From the NCBI GenBank assembly GCA_029261575.1, contig JAJDBD010000003.1, forward strand, positions 1 to 58,820: a stretch of 58,820 nt of DNA. The letters run 5' to 3'. This document shows positions 51,783-58,820 of this stretch, piece by piece; within the stretch, counting starts at the first letter, position 1, and the number at the start of each line of letters is the position of its first letter. A program made the translations under genes and the position numbers. This DNA is from Nitrospinaceae bacterium (GTDB lineage: Bacteria; Nitrospinota; Nitrospinia; Nitrospinales; JACRGP01). A model generated the notes under the pieces. It was given only the letters and a program-made list of their open reading frames with translations, did not search any database and was not told the DNA's origin.

Positions 51783-52667
51783 GTGAACTCTACCGTCTTT
51801 AGATTGTTTGGAAGTGGGGCGATTCTTTTTTTTATGTTGGCCTCGGTAGCGACCCTCGAATTTTACGGGCACATATTTGAAAAAGGAATCGGCTATTATT
51901 TGAAATGGCAAAATCCCAAACGCCGACAATTGGGCCGGGCCTGGGAAACCGAACATGAAAACACTCTTGCCCAAAGGCAGGTGCAGTCCTTACTGACCTC
52001 CCTGAATACCAAGGAAAGAAACAGCGAGTCCATCGACACGTTGAAAACCCTCGTTGGAACCCTGAATCCTTCCAACCTGGTTTCCCGGAAGAAATTTTTG
52101 CAATTGTATTTCGATTATCCCGGCCAGTGGGCGCGGCGCATCATCGACCCCTGGGAGCTATTAAAAATCGATTCGAACAAGGACTGGGACCGGGTTCTTT
52201 TATCGCGGTCGGGACAATGGATCACTCTGAGCTTTATCGATCCCCAAAATCATCCCATTCACGAAGTCTTTTTGAGGCTGGATATTCTTTATGAAGTGCA
52301 ATCCACCCGGACCATTCAACGCGGGTTTTTGGAAGAGGCGAATTTTGAAGAGAAGCGGATTTTTTCCATAGAGGACTTTTTACCGCTTTTACAAACCCTG
52401 GATCCAGCCACGCAAAACAACCTGTTCCCCGATCCAAAATGGTTTTTGCAAAAGGATTACCACGTCACCCGAGTGGGAATCGCATCGGAGTCCTTGCCGG
52501 ATCGTCCGGAAATCGCCCTGTTTGGGATTGAGTACAAAACCGATTATTATACCAATGTGTTGTTGATACCCGTTCCCCTGGAAACATCGAACAATATTTT
52601 GTCCCAGATAGAGCAGGCCGTTTCCGATGAATTCGACGACCTGTACAATCAAGCGGGAGCTTCTTAA
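51783..52667 (+). CDS. Membrane-anchored protein of unknown function
   Basis: Product of 294 residues with a GTG start 3 bp after the regulator's stop. One N-terminal membrane helix (about 8-30) anchors a periplasmic domain with many charged residues (ETEHENTLAQRQVQSLLTSL, RKKFLQLYFDYPGQWARRII, WITLSFIDPQNHPIHEVFLR). I do not recognise a family. Its place between an XRE regulator and PBP1A suggests an envelope role, but this is inference. Coupled translation with the regulator is likely. Confidence 0.6.
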   Translation: MNSTVFRLFGSGAILFFMLASVATLEFYGHIFEKGIGYYLKWQNPKRRQLGRAWETEHENTLAQRQVQSLLTSLNTKERNSESIDTLKTLVGTLNPSNLVSRKKFLQLYFDYPGQWARRIIDPWELLKIDSNKDWDRVLLSRSGQWITLSFIDPQNHPIHEVFLRLDILYEVQSTRTIQRGFLEEANFEEKRIFSIEDFLPLLQTLDPATQNNLFPDPKWFLQKDYHVTRVGIASESLPDRPEIALFGIEYKTDYYTNVLLIPVPLETSNNILSQIEQAVSDEFDDLYNQAGAS

Positions 52668-52745
52668 GGGCCGCCGGATTTTTTATACGTCCGCCGGTTT
52701 TCCAGCCCGCCCCTCGACGTCAACCTGAATCCAATCGCCAAAACC

Positions 52746-54806
52746 TTGATCCTCCGCTTTTTTGAAAAAATTCTATTTGCCCTCTACGCGTTGATCCTTC
52801 TGCTCGCGTTTTCCTTGGCCGGAGTTTACTTCGGGTTGAGCGGGGAACTTCCTCAGTTGCCCCAGCGCCTGGAAAACATCAACCTCAGCCTTCCCACGGA
52901 GATTTATTCCAACGACGGAGAGTTGTTGAAAGTTTTCGGAGAGCGCCTTCCGGTTCCGCTCGAAAAAGTTTCTCCGTTTTTTTTGAAAGCCGTCGTTGCG
53001 GTGGAAGACGCTCATTTCTACGAACATCAAGGCGTCGACCACAAGGCCCTGGTACGGGCGTTGATTAGCAATTTTAAAGCGAAGCGCATCGCGCAGGGCG
53101 GCAGCACGATCACTCAGCAACTGGCCAAGAACCTGTTTTTTTCGTTTGAAAGAAAATGGGTGCGCAAGTTTAAAGAAATCCTGATCGCCCTGCAGATGGA
53201 AGCCTCCTTCAGCAAGGATCAGATTCTGGAAGCCTACTGCAACCAGATTTATTTTGGCAACGGGGCCTATGGCGTGGAAGAGGCCAGCCATGTTTATTTT
53301 GGGAAATCGGCGGAAGAATTGAGCGCCCTGCAGGCCGCGCTGTTGGCCGGCCTCCCCAACTCTCCCAACAACGCCAATCCCTTCACCAACTACGAGCGCG
53401 CCATGGCCCGCGCCGGTTTTGTTTTAGACCGCATGGTCAAGGAGCGCATGATCGGCGCAGCGCAGAAGGAAGAGGCCCTGAGTTCGAGCCTGGAACTGGC
53501 TTCTCCTGTGGAAGTGAACAATCCTCACCAGTATTTTGTCAATTTTGTTCTCGACGATCTCGAAAAGACCTACGGCAAGGAATTCGTTTATTTCGGCGGA
53601 TTGAAAATATTCACGACCCTGGACGCCCGCCTGCAAACCGAAGCTCAAAAAGCCGCGCGGTCGCATCTGGAAGGTTTGGACAAACGGATGGGCGAACGCT
53701 CCAAATCCGAGCCGCTACAAGTCGCGCTGGTTTCCATGGAAAACAAAACCGGAGCGATCCGGGTTTTATTGGGCGGGCGCAATTATTCCCACAGTCAGTT
53801 CAACCGCGCCGTGTCCAACAACCGCATGCCCGGTTCGTCCTTCAAGCCGTTCGTGTATTTTACGGCCATGGAAAAATTGGGTTACTCCCCCGCTTCCATG
53901 GTGCGCGACGAACCCATCACCATGGAGATAAGAGGAACTCAACCCTGGGAACCGAAAAATTTTGAAGAGGATTACGCCGGCGATCTGATCTTGAAAAAGG
54001 CGTTGATGAAATCCATAAACGTCGTTTCCGCCAAACTGATTCAACAAGTCGGACCGGAAGAGGTCGTCAAAACCGCCCGGAAGTTTGGCGTGAAGAGTCC
54101 GTTGGGCGCCCATATGTCTCTGGCCTTGGGCACCTCCGGAGCGTCGCCTCTGGAAATGGCCTCCGCTTACGGCGTTATTGCTAGGTTGGGAATGTACGTG
54201 GAACCTTATTTGATTCAAAAAATCGAAAATTTTAACGGCCGGGTGATTTATGAACATTTTTACAGGTCCGAAACGCGCTTCCCCGCTAAATCCATTTATC
54301 CTTTGCTGGACATGATGCAGGGCGTGGTGGACGGCGGCACGGGAAGAACCGTCCGGCGTATGGGGTTCAAGCATCCGGCGGCGGGCAAGACCGGGACCAC
54401 AAATAATTTCAAGGACGCCTGGTTCACCGGATTCACCCGCGATTATTCGACGTCCGTTTGGGTGGGCTACGACAGCAATGAGCCGATGGTCGATCCAAAA
54501 GGCAGGGGATTGACCGGGAGCGGCGCGGCGGCTCCTATTTGGGTGTTCTTTATGAAAAAGGCTCTGGAAAACAAGAGTCTGGTCAAATTCACAGTTCCAG
54601 ACGGCGTGCGCATCGTCCAGGTGAATCCGACCACAGGGTATTTACTTGAGGAAGGATCGAGCGAGCCTGGAATGTTTGTGGCCGTCAAGGATGAAACAGT
54701 TTTAACCCTTCCCCCCTTGCCGTCGCCGCCTCCGGCATTATCCTCCTCGCAGGCTTTGTCTACCCTGCAGCAACCGGAAAAGACAAACGATGTACCAAAC
54801 TTTTAA
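52746..54806 (+). CDS. mrcA: Class A penicillin-binding protein 1A
   Basis: Product of 686 residues from a TTG at 52746; no good ATG is present before the membrane helix (about 5-28). The glycosyltransferase domain has VEDAHFYEHQG with Glu87, then GGSTITQQLAKNLF and RKFKEILIALQME. The transpeptidase has SSFK (Ser364, Lys367), SIN and KTGT (Lys548). It polymerises and crosslinks peptidoglycan. The C-terminal tail is Pro/Ser-rich. The gene's end overlaps the next gene's start by 17 bp. Confidence 0.95.
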   Translation: MILRFFEKILFALYALILLLAFSLAGVYFGLSGELPQLPQRLENINLSLPTEIYSNDGELLKVFGERLPVPLEKVSPFFLKAVVAVEDAHFYEHQGVDHKALVRALISNFKAKRIAQGGSTITQQLAKNLFFSFERKWVRKFKEILIALQMEASFSKDQILEAYCNQIYFGNGAYGVEEASHVYFGKSAEELSALQAALLAGLPNSPNNANPFTNYERAMARAGFVLDRMVKERMIGAAQKEEALSSSLELASPVEVNNPHQYFVNFVLDDLEKTYGKEFVYFGGLKIFTTLDARLQTEAQKAARSHLEGLDKRMGERSKSEPLQVALVSMENKTGAIRVLLGGRNYSHSQFNRAVSNNRMPGSSFKPFVYFTAMEKLGYSPASMVRDEPITMEIRGTQPWEPKNFEEDYAGDLILKKALMKSINVVSAKLIQQVGPEEVVKTARKFGVKSPLGAHMSLALGTSGASPLEMASAYGVIARLGMYVEPYLIQKIENFNGRVIYEHFYRSETRFPAKSIYPLLDMMQGVVDGGTGRTVRRMGFKHPAAGKTGTTNNFKDAWFTGFTRDYSTSVWVGYDSNEPMVDPKGRGLTGSGAAAPIWVFFMKKALENKSLVKFTVPDGVRIVQVNPTTGYLLEEGSSEPGMFVAVKDETVLTLPPLPSPPPALSSSQALSTLQQPEKTNDVPNF

Positions 54807-56355
54807 ATTTTATCTGACCCGGGTCGGGCTGTCGATTTTGTTGATGGCCACCTTTGGGTTTGCGGTTTTATACTTCATTCACGAAATCGCCATGCCCAGC
54901 GTTTATGTGGACGACGTTGTCCTCCAATGGATACTGGCGGTCGCCAGCCTGTTTTTTGGATTTCTGGTTTACGGGATGTTTGGCGAGCAGGTTTACTGCA
55001 ATCGGATGCGGCGCCTTCAGGACGTGGATTTAAAGGCCGATGAAGACGGAGTCGTCGCCCGGTTTGAAAGTTTGTTGGATATGACGGAGTCCTCGTTCTT
55101 TTTGCCTGGAAAGGGGAAAAGATTTCGCGACGACGTTTATTGCCGGTATGCGGACTACCTGCTTTCGATTGGCCGGGAAGACCCCGCCTGCATGAAGATT
55201 TTTTTAAAGGCTTTTTTAATCGACCCAAAAGAGACCCGGTACCGCTCTCCGCTACTGTCGTTGCTGGGACGGGGCGAAGAATTGGACCGGAACGAAATCG
55301 ACCTTCTCCTGGTCGCCGTTCATGCCAACGATTATAAGGACGAAACCCTGGTCAAACGTCTCGCCTCGCTTTCTTTGAAGAAGCGGAGTTTGAACAGAAA
55401 AGTCGAGATGCTCTATCTGAAAGCGTTAGAGCATGGAAGCCCGGACGCCCGGGCGATAATCGATTTTATTCTTCCCGTATTGTCGACCAAGCGTCGTTCA
55501 GACGCCTTTGCGATAAATTTCTATTTAGCGGCTCTGGGATTTCATCCTCCGGGAGAGAGCCAGGCGCGGGGAATTATTGGCAGATGCTATTGTCAGGAAC
55601 GTTGGAAGACGTCCGATCCAGACCTGCACGAACGATGCGGTGAAATATTTTCCGCCATGGAACCCACCCGCCGGGAGTCCATACAAAAATCCGTCGACGA
55701 ACTTTCTCTGTTCCACCAGGTTAAAAAAATTCGGTTGTTTACCCGAAACGACGCGCAGACCTTGAATCGTTTGAAAGTCAGTCTGGGCCTGGCGTCCACC
55801 TGGGGAGAGAATTTTCGCAACGTATTTTATTGGATTGGACGGGTTTGTTTCAGCCTGATGAAAAAAACCGCCTTGATATTTTTGGAAGGTCTGGCTCGGT
55901 TGGGTCGGCTGGATTTATGGGTCAAAGCTTCTATCGCGGCAGGTATTTTAATATTGGGCGTCATCGGATTCACTGCGGGCAAATGGCTGGAAACCAAAGG
56001 CGGGAAACCTTCGACTGCGGAGTTAGAGGAAAAGGGCAAAGCCCGGAAGGGTCCGGGCCAGCGAAAGGCAGACCGGCTCTACACCATTCAGGTAGCGGCT
56101 TTCAATACGAAAAAGCAGGCCGATCGATTGGCGGCCCAGTTTGACAGGGAAAAAATCGCCGGGGTTTATGTGGTGAAAGATCCCAGGAGTTCCGGAGGGT
56201 TTTGGTACAAGATTCGCGTCGGTAGATTTGAGGGGAAAAATCAGGCGACGGGATTTGCCAATGAATTGATACGCAGGAAAATCGTTAAAAATTATTTTCT
56301 CATTTCATTTCCCAAAAAAGAAGTGGCAGTCAAACCGAAGAAAATCGGCGGCTAG
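54790..56355 (+). CDS. SPOR domain protein with membrane helices
   Basis: Product of 521 residues. Two membrane helices near the N terminus (about 13-32 and 44-64) are followed by a helical, TPR-like region (about 75-300). A third membrane helix at about 377-398 (ASIAAGILILGVIGFTAG) precedes a lysine-rich linker and a C-terminal SPOR domain (about 435-510, YTIQVAAFNTKKQADRLAAQF and WYKIRVGRF). SPOR domains bind peptidoglycan stripped of stem peptides at the division site. It overlaps the PBP1A gene by 17 bp, so the two are coupled and probably act together on the cell wall. Confidence 0.82.
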   Translation: MYQTFKFYLTRVGLSILLMATFGFAVLYFIHEIAMPSVYVDDVVLQWILAVASLFFGFLVYGMFGEQVYCNRMRRLQDVDLKADEDGVVARFESLLDMTESSFFLPGKGKRFRDDVYCRYADYLLSIGREDPACMKIFLKAFLIDPKETRYRSPLLSLLGRGEELDRNEIDLLLVAVHANDYKDETLVKRLASLSLKKRSLNRKVEMLYLKALEHGSPDARAIIDFILPVLSTKRRSDAFAINFYLAALGFHPPGESQARGIIGRCYCQERWKTSDPDLHERCGEIFSAMEPTRRESIQKSVDELSLFHQVKKIRLFTRNDAQTLNRLKVSLGLASTWGENFRNVFYWIGRVCFSLMKKTALIFLEGLARLGRLDLWVKASIAAGILILGVIGFTAGKWLETKGGKPSTAELEEKGKARKGPGQRKADRLYTIQVAAFNTKKQADRLAAQFDREKIAGVYVVKDPRSSGGFWYKIRVGRFEGKNQATGFANELIRRKIVKNYFLISFPKKEVAVKPKKIGG

Positions 56356-56365
56356 CTGTTAGCGG

Positions 56366-56962
56366 TTAGGGATTTGCTTCGATGGTTTTTACAATGTCGA
56401 GGTAGACGTTGCGGTTTGATTTGATCCGGAACCCGGCTTTTTCTACGTTGGCCGCGGTGTTCCGGTCGAGGTAGGTTCCGGAAAGTCTTTGAGTGACCAG
56501 GTTCATTCCCTTCAGGATGAGGGCGTACACCGGGTTTTGGCTCAGCACATGTTCAAACATCAGCAATTTTCCTCCGGGTTTTAATACCCGGCGCACTTCC
56601 TGCAAACCCTGTACGGGCGCTTCCACTGTGCAAAAAACGCAAACCGCTAAAACGCAGTCGAAAACGCCGTCGGCGAAACCCAGGTCTTCGACGTTCATGT
56701 TGACGAGCCGGACGTTTCCGGAATAGGCGTCCACTCGCCTTTGCGACTGCTCCATCATTTTTTCGCTCAGATCAATGGCGACGATATCCAGTCCGGGAGG
56801 AAAGTTTGCGATTTCCGGTCCCGGACCAATGCCCACGTAAAGAACTTTGCCCTGGAGCTTGCGAAAAAATTCCCTCTGGGATTTTTCCCACCGCCGTGTG
56901 TCCCCGGTTTTCAAAAAATCGTAAAACCGGGCAATGCGATTGTACTTTTCGCGGACGCTCAT
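56366..56962 (-). CDS. Class I SAM-dependent methyltransferase
   Basis: Product of 198 residues with the SAM-binding motifs LYVGIGPGPE, VAIDLSEKMM, FDCVLAVCVFCTVEAP and a C-terminal part of the UbiE/METTL7-like group (EVRRVLKPGGKLLMFEHV). The methyl acceptor is unknown: small molecule, lipid or quinone precursors are all possible. It starts one base after the stop of the small membrane protein gene on the same strand, so they are cotranscribed. Confidence 0.85.
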   Translation of the reverse strand: MSVREKYNRIARFYDFLKTGDTRRWEKSQREFFRKLQGKVLYVGIGPGPEIANFPPGLDIVAIDLSEKMMEQSQRRVDAYSGNVRLVNMNVEDLGFADGVFDCVLAVCVFCTVEAPVQGLQEVRRVLKPGGKLLMFEHVLSQNPVYALILKGMNLVTQRLSGTYLDRNTAANVEKAGFRIKSNRNVYLDIVKTIEANP

Positions 56963-56963
56963 G

Positions 56964-57320
56964 TTACGCCGCCCGCGTGAGTTTGCGGTTGGATAGATAC
57001 ACGATCAGGGCGACGCCAAACCCTGTCGCGCCGCCTGCCGACAGGATGCAGTGAACCGGGGTATTTGGGATTGTGGCGGCCATACCGCCCAGCATTCCGG
57101 CGAGCATGCCGATGATATGGAGTGGGATCATGACCTCGAAAGCCCCGAAAATGGGCAGGAGGACGATGGACAGAAATGATTGAACAACCATGCCCAACAT
57201 TCCGCCCAATAACATGGACACAAGCGGATGAATATTTCCCGGCACGGCAAAAGCCGCCGCTCCGGCGACGAGCGCTCCGGCGCCAATGCCAATCGCGTAA
57301 TCCCAGTAGAGGTATTTCAT
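56964..57320 (-). CDS. Small membrane protein of unknown function
   Basis: Product of 118 residues from the ATG at 57320. Three to four membrane helices rich in Gly and Ala (AIGIGAGALVAGAAAFAV, LVSMLLGGMLGMVVQSFL, LHIIGMLAGMLGG) run through the whole protein. No family is recognised. It is directly upstream of the methyltransferase (1 bp) and divergent from pgi. A longer frame to 57425 has no convincing start. Confidence 0.65.
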   Translation of the reverse strand: MKYLYWDYAIGIGAGALVAGAAAFAVPGNIHPLVSMLLGGMLGMVVQSFLSIVLLPIFGAFEVMIPLHIIGMLAGMLGGMAATIPNTPVHCILSAGGATGFGVALIVYLSNRKLTRAA

Positions 57321-57440
57321 ATTAAGGGCCGTTGATGAATAATTGTTTGGAGTCCGTTTGAAGAATTGGAAATATTGTATAATGATTTTCCCGTCGAGGC
57401 CAAACGGGAAAAGACGTCGACTCACCTCAAGAGATTATCC

Positions 57441-58763
57441 ATGACCTTTCCACATATCAATTATGAAAACCTGAAGCCGCTGATTTCCGAGCGGGAAATA
57501 GATCAATATCAGCCCGAGGTGGACCGGGTCTGCGGAATGCTGGAAGAGGGGACGGGACTTGGGAGCGACTTTCTCGGTTGGTTGCATTTGCCCTCTTCAA
57601 CCGGGGATGAGATTTTAAGCGACCTTGAAAATACCGCGCGCGAAATTCAACGCTCCGCACAGGTTTTCATTTGCATTGGCATCGGCGGCTCCTATCTGGG
57701 GAGCAAGGCCGCGATCGATTTTGTTCTGCCCAATTTTTACAATCAACAATCCAACAGCAGAGGTCCAGAGATTTATTTTGCCGGACATAACATCAGTTCG
57801 GATTACATGGCCGACCTTCTGGATTTGATCGCCGATAAAGACGTTTGCCTGAACGTGATATCCAAATCGGGAACGACGACGGAGCCTGCCATCGCCTTTC
57901 GCCTGCTCAAGCAGATGATGGAAAAAAAATACGGCGTGGAGGGAGCCAGAAGCCGGATTTACGCCACCACCGACCGGGCCAGGGGCGCTCTCAAAAGCCT
58001 GGCCGACCGGGAGGGGTACAAAACTTTTGTCATTCCCGACGACGTCGGCGGACGGTTTTCCGTGTTGACGCCCGTCGGTCTGTTGCCCATGGCGGTCGCG
58101 GGTTTGGATATTCGTTCCCTGATCGACGGCGCAAAAACTGCGGAGGAACATTACTCCCGTTCCTCATCCATTCGGGAAAACCCAGCCTGCCTTTACGCTG
58201 TGTTGCGGCATTTGCTCTATGGGAAAGGGAAGTCGATAGAGATCATGGCTTCGTTTCAACCGGCGCTGGGTTCCCTGTTGGAGTGGTGGAAACAACTCGC
58301 CGGCGAGAGCGAGGGCAAGAATCATGGCGGCATTTTCCCGGCGTCGGTTCAATACACCACCGATTTGCATTCTCTGGGCCAGTGGGTTCAGGAGGGCAAC
58401 CGGATCGTATTTGAAACTTTTTTAATTGTCGAATCTTCCAACCGGGAGGTGAAGGTTCCGAAGTTTGAAGACGATTTGGATGGATTGAATTATCTGGCGG
58501 GAAAGCCGCTCGATTTTGTCAACGAAAAGGCCTACCAAGGCACCGCGCAAGCCCACAGGGAAGGGGAGACCCCCAACATGACTTTGAGGATCCAGGACCG
58601 GTCGTCTCATAGCCTGGGCCGATTGTTTTATTTTTTCGAGCGCGGCGTCGCTCTGACCGGATACCTCATGGGAATCAACCCTTTCGATCAGCCCGGAGTG
58701 GAGTTTTATAAAAAAAATATGTTTGCCCTTCTCAATAAACCCGGATACGGGAAAGGAAACTGA
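57441..58763 (+). CDS. pgi: Glucose-6-phosphate isomerase
   Basis: Product of 440 residues from the ATG at 57441, with AAGAG ahead; an earlier in-frame ATG at 57366 would overlap the divergent gene. The phosphosugar isomerase motifs are present: GIGGSYLGSKAAIDF, the phosphate-binding SKSGTTTEPAIAF, DDVGGRFSVLTPVGLLP and the C-terminal catalytic GVEFYKKN. It interconverts glucose-6-phosphate and fructose-6-phosphate. The short length matches the bacterial form related to that of Bacillus rather than the 550-residue E. coli type. Confidence 0.95.
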   Translation: MTFPHINYENLKPLISEREIDQYQPEVDRVCGMLEEGTGLGSDFLGWLHLPSSTGDEILSDLENTAREIQRSAQVFICIGIGGSYLGSKAAIDFVLPNFYNQQSNSRGPEIYFAGHNISSDYMADLLDLIADKDVCLNVISKSGTTTEPAIAFRLLKQMMEKKYGVEGARSRIYATTDRARGALKSLADREGYKTFVIPDDVGGRFSVLTPVGLLPMAVAGLDIRSLIDGAKTAEEHYSRSSSIRENPACLYAVLRHLLYGKGKSIEIMASFQPALGSLLEWWKQLAGESEGKNHGGIFPASVQYTTDLHSLGQWVQEGNRIVFETFLIVESSNREVKVPKFEDDLDGLNYLAGKPLDFVNEKAYQGTAQAHREGETPNMTLRIQDRSSHSLGRLFYFFERGVALTGYLMGINPFDQPGVEFYKKNMFALLNKPGYGKGN

Positions 58764-58765
58764 TC

Positions 58766-58820
58766 ATGACCGCGACGAGTAAAAATCTGGATGAAATCGT
58801 TCATCAGATCGCCTGCAGGG
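58766..58820 (+). CDS. Start of a gene cut by the window edge
   Basis: An ATG 2 bp after the pgi stop opens a frame (MTATSKNLDEIVHQIACR) that continues past the edge. It is probably in an operon with pgi. The 18 residues do not identify a family. Confidence 0.5.
   Translation, partial: MTATSKNLDEIVHQIACR

Overview
The window reads as a chromosomal segment of a free-living, flagellated, respiring Gram-negative bacterium. It carries flagellar genes (fliS, fliD), a complete F-type ATP synthase operon, outer-membrane-type lipoproteins (Slp and BamE-like), a long UbiD decarboxylase of the kind used for menaquinone, and molybdopterin and radical-SAM enzymes. The order holB-yaaT-metG-tatD and the general style resemble Nitrospinota or deep-branching deltaproteobacterial genomes, but this is inference: there is no rRNA gene or other decisive marker here. 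Most of the window is moderately GC-rich. Two stretches (about 119-1546 and 42797-44106) are visibly AT-rich and look acquired.

Layout. 1-1546: the 3' end of an IS256-like transposase abutting a truncated GHKL ATPase gene and its small partner. 1762-3927: fliS and fliD with a candidate sigma-28 promoter. 4079-5384: a DnaQ-fold exonuclease and a HigBA toxin-antitoxin pair. 5416-12402: an envelope module on the minus strand (DUF4175-like giant membrane protein, TPR/peptidase MA protein, MoxR ATPase, LamG protein) followed by a 35-bp echo of moxR. 12684-16384: a B12-dependent-type radical SAM protein convergent with an FdhF/YdeP-like molybdoenzyme. 16507-18791: a secreted beta-propeller/Ig protein with a charged Asp/His/Lys tail, its terminator, and an 11-bp homopolymer next to its probable promoter. 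18918-24554: a minus-strand housekeeping operon holB-yaaT-metG-tatD/radical SAM fusion-DUF423.

24751-32049: a ferredoxin gene, then atpZ-atpB-atpE-atpF-atpH-atpA-atpG-atpD-atpC, with two palindromes ahead of the operon, a strong hairpin between atpE and atpF, and a terminator-like hairpin between atpF and atpH. 32050-32306: a patchwork of small repeats. 32307-36998: uvrA and a UbiD-family decarboxylase. 37115-38850: two peptide-type ABC permeases without their ATPases or binding protein. 39067-42102: two small accessory proteins, then peptide deformylase, an ACT-domain protein and a J-domain chaperone.

42140-44106 is an AT-rich set of small overlapping genes (lipoprotein, membrane peptide, duplicated exported protein, two mini-ORFs) behind a 14-bp palindrome. 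44984-45085 is a highly structured, multi-hairpin element resembling a MITE or REP. 45121-49737 holds twin Slp lipoproteins, birA, a 39-residue lipoprotein, and a radical SAM gene flanked by small unknown proteins. 50012-58820 holds hemB, then an XRE regulator-membrane protein-PBP1A-SPOR cell-wall operon, a methyltransferase, a small membrane protein, pgi and the start of one more gene. I found no tRNA, rRNA or CRISPR array. The observations most worth following are the truncated ATPase system at the left edge, the AT-rich lipoprotein island with the structured element beside it, the moxR echo, and the RNA structures inside the atp operon.
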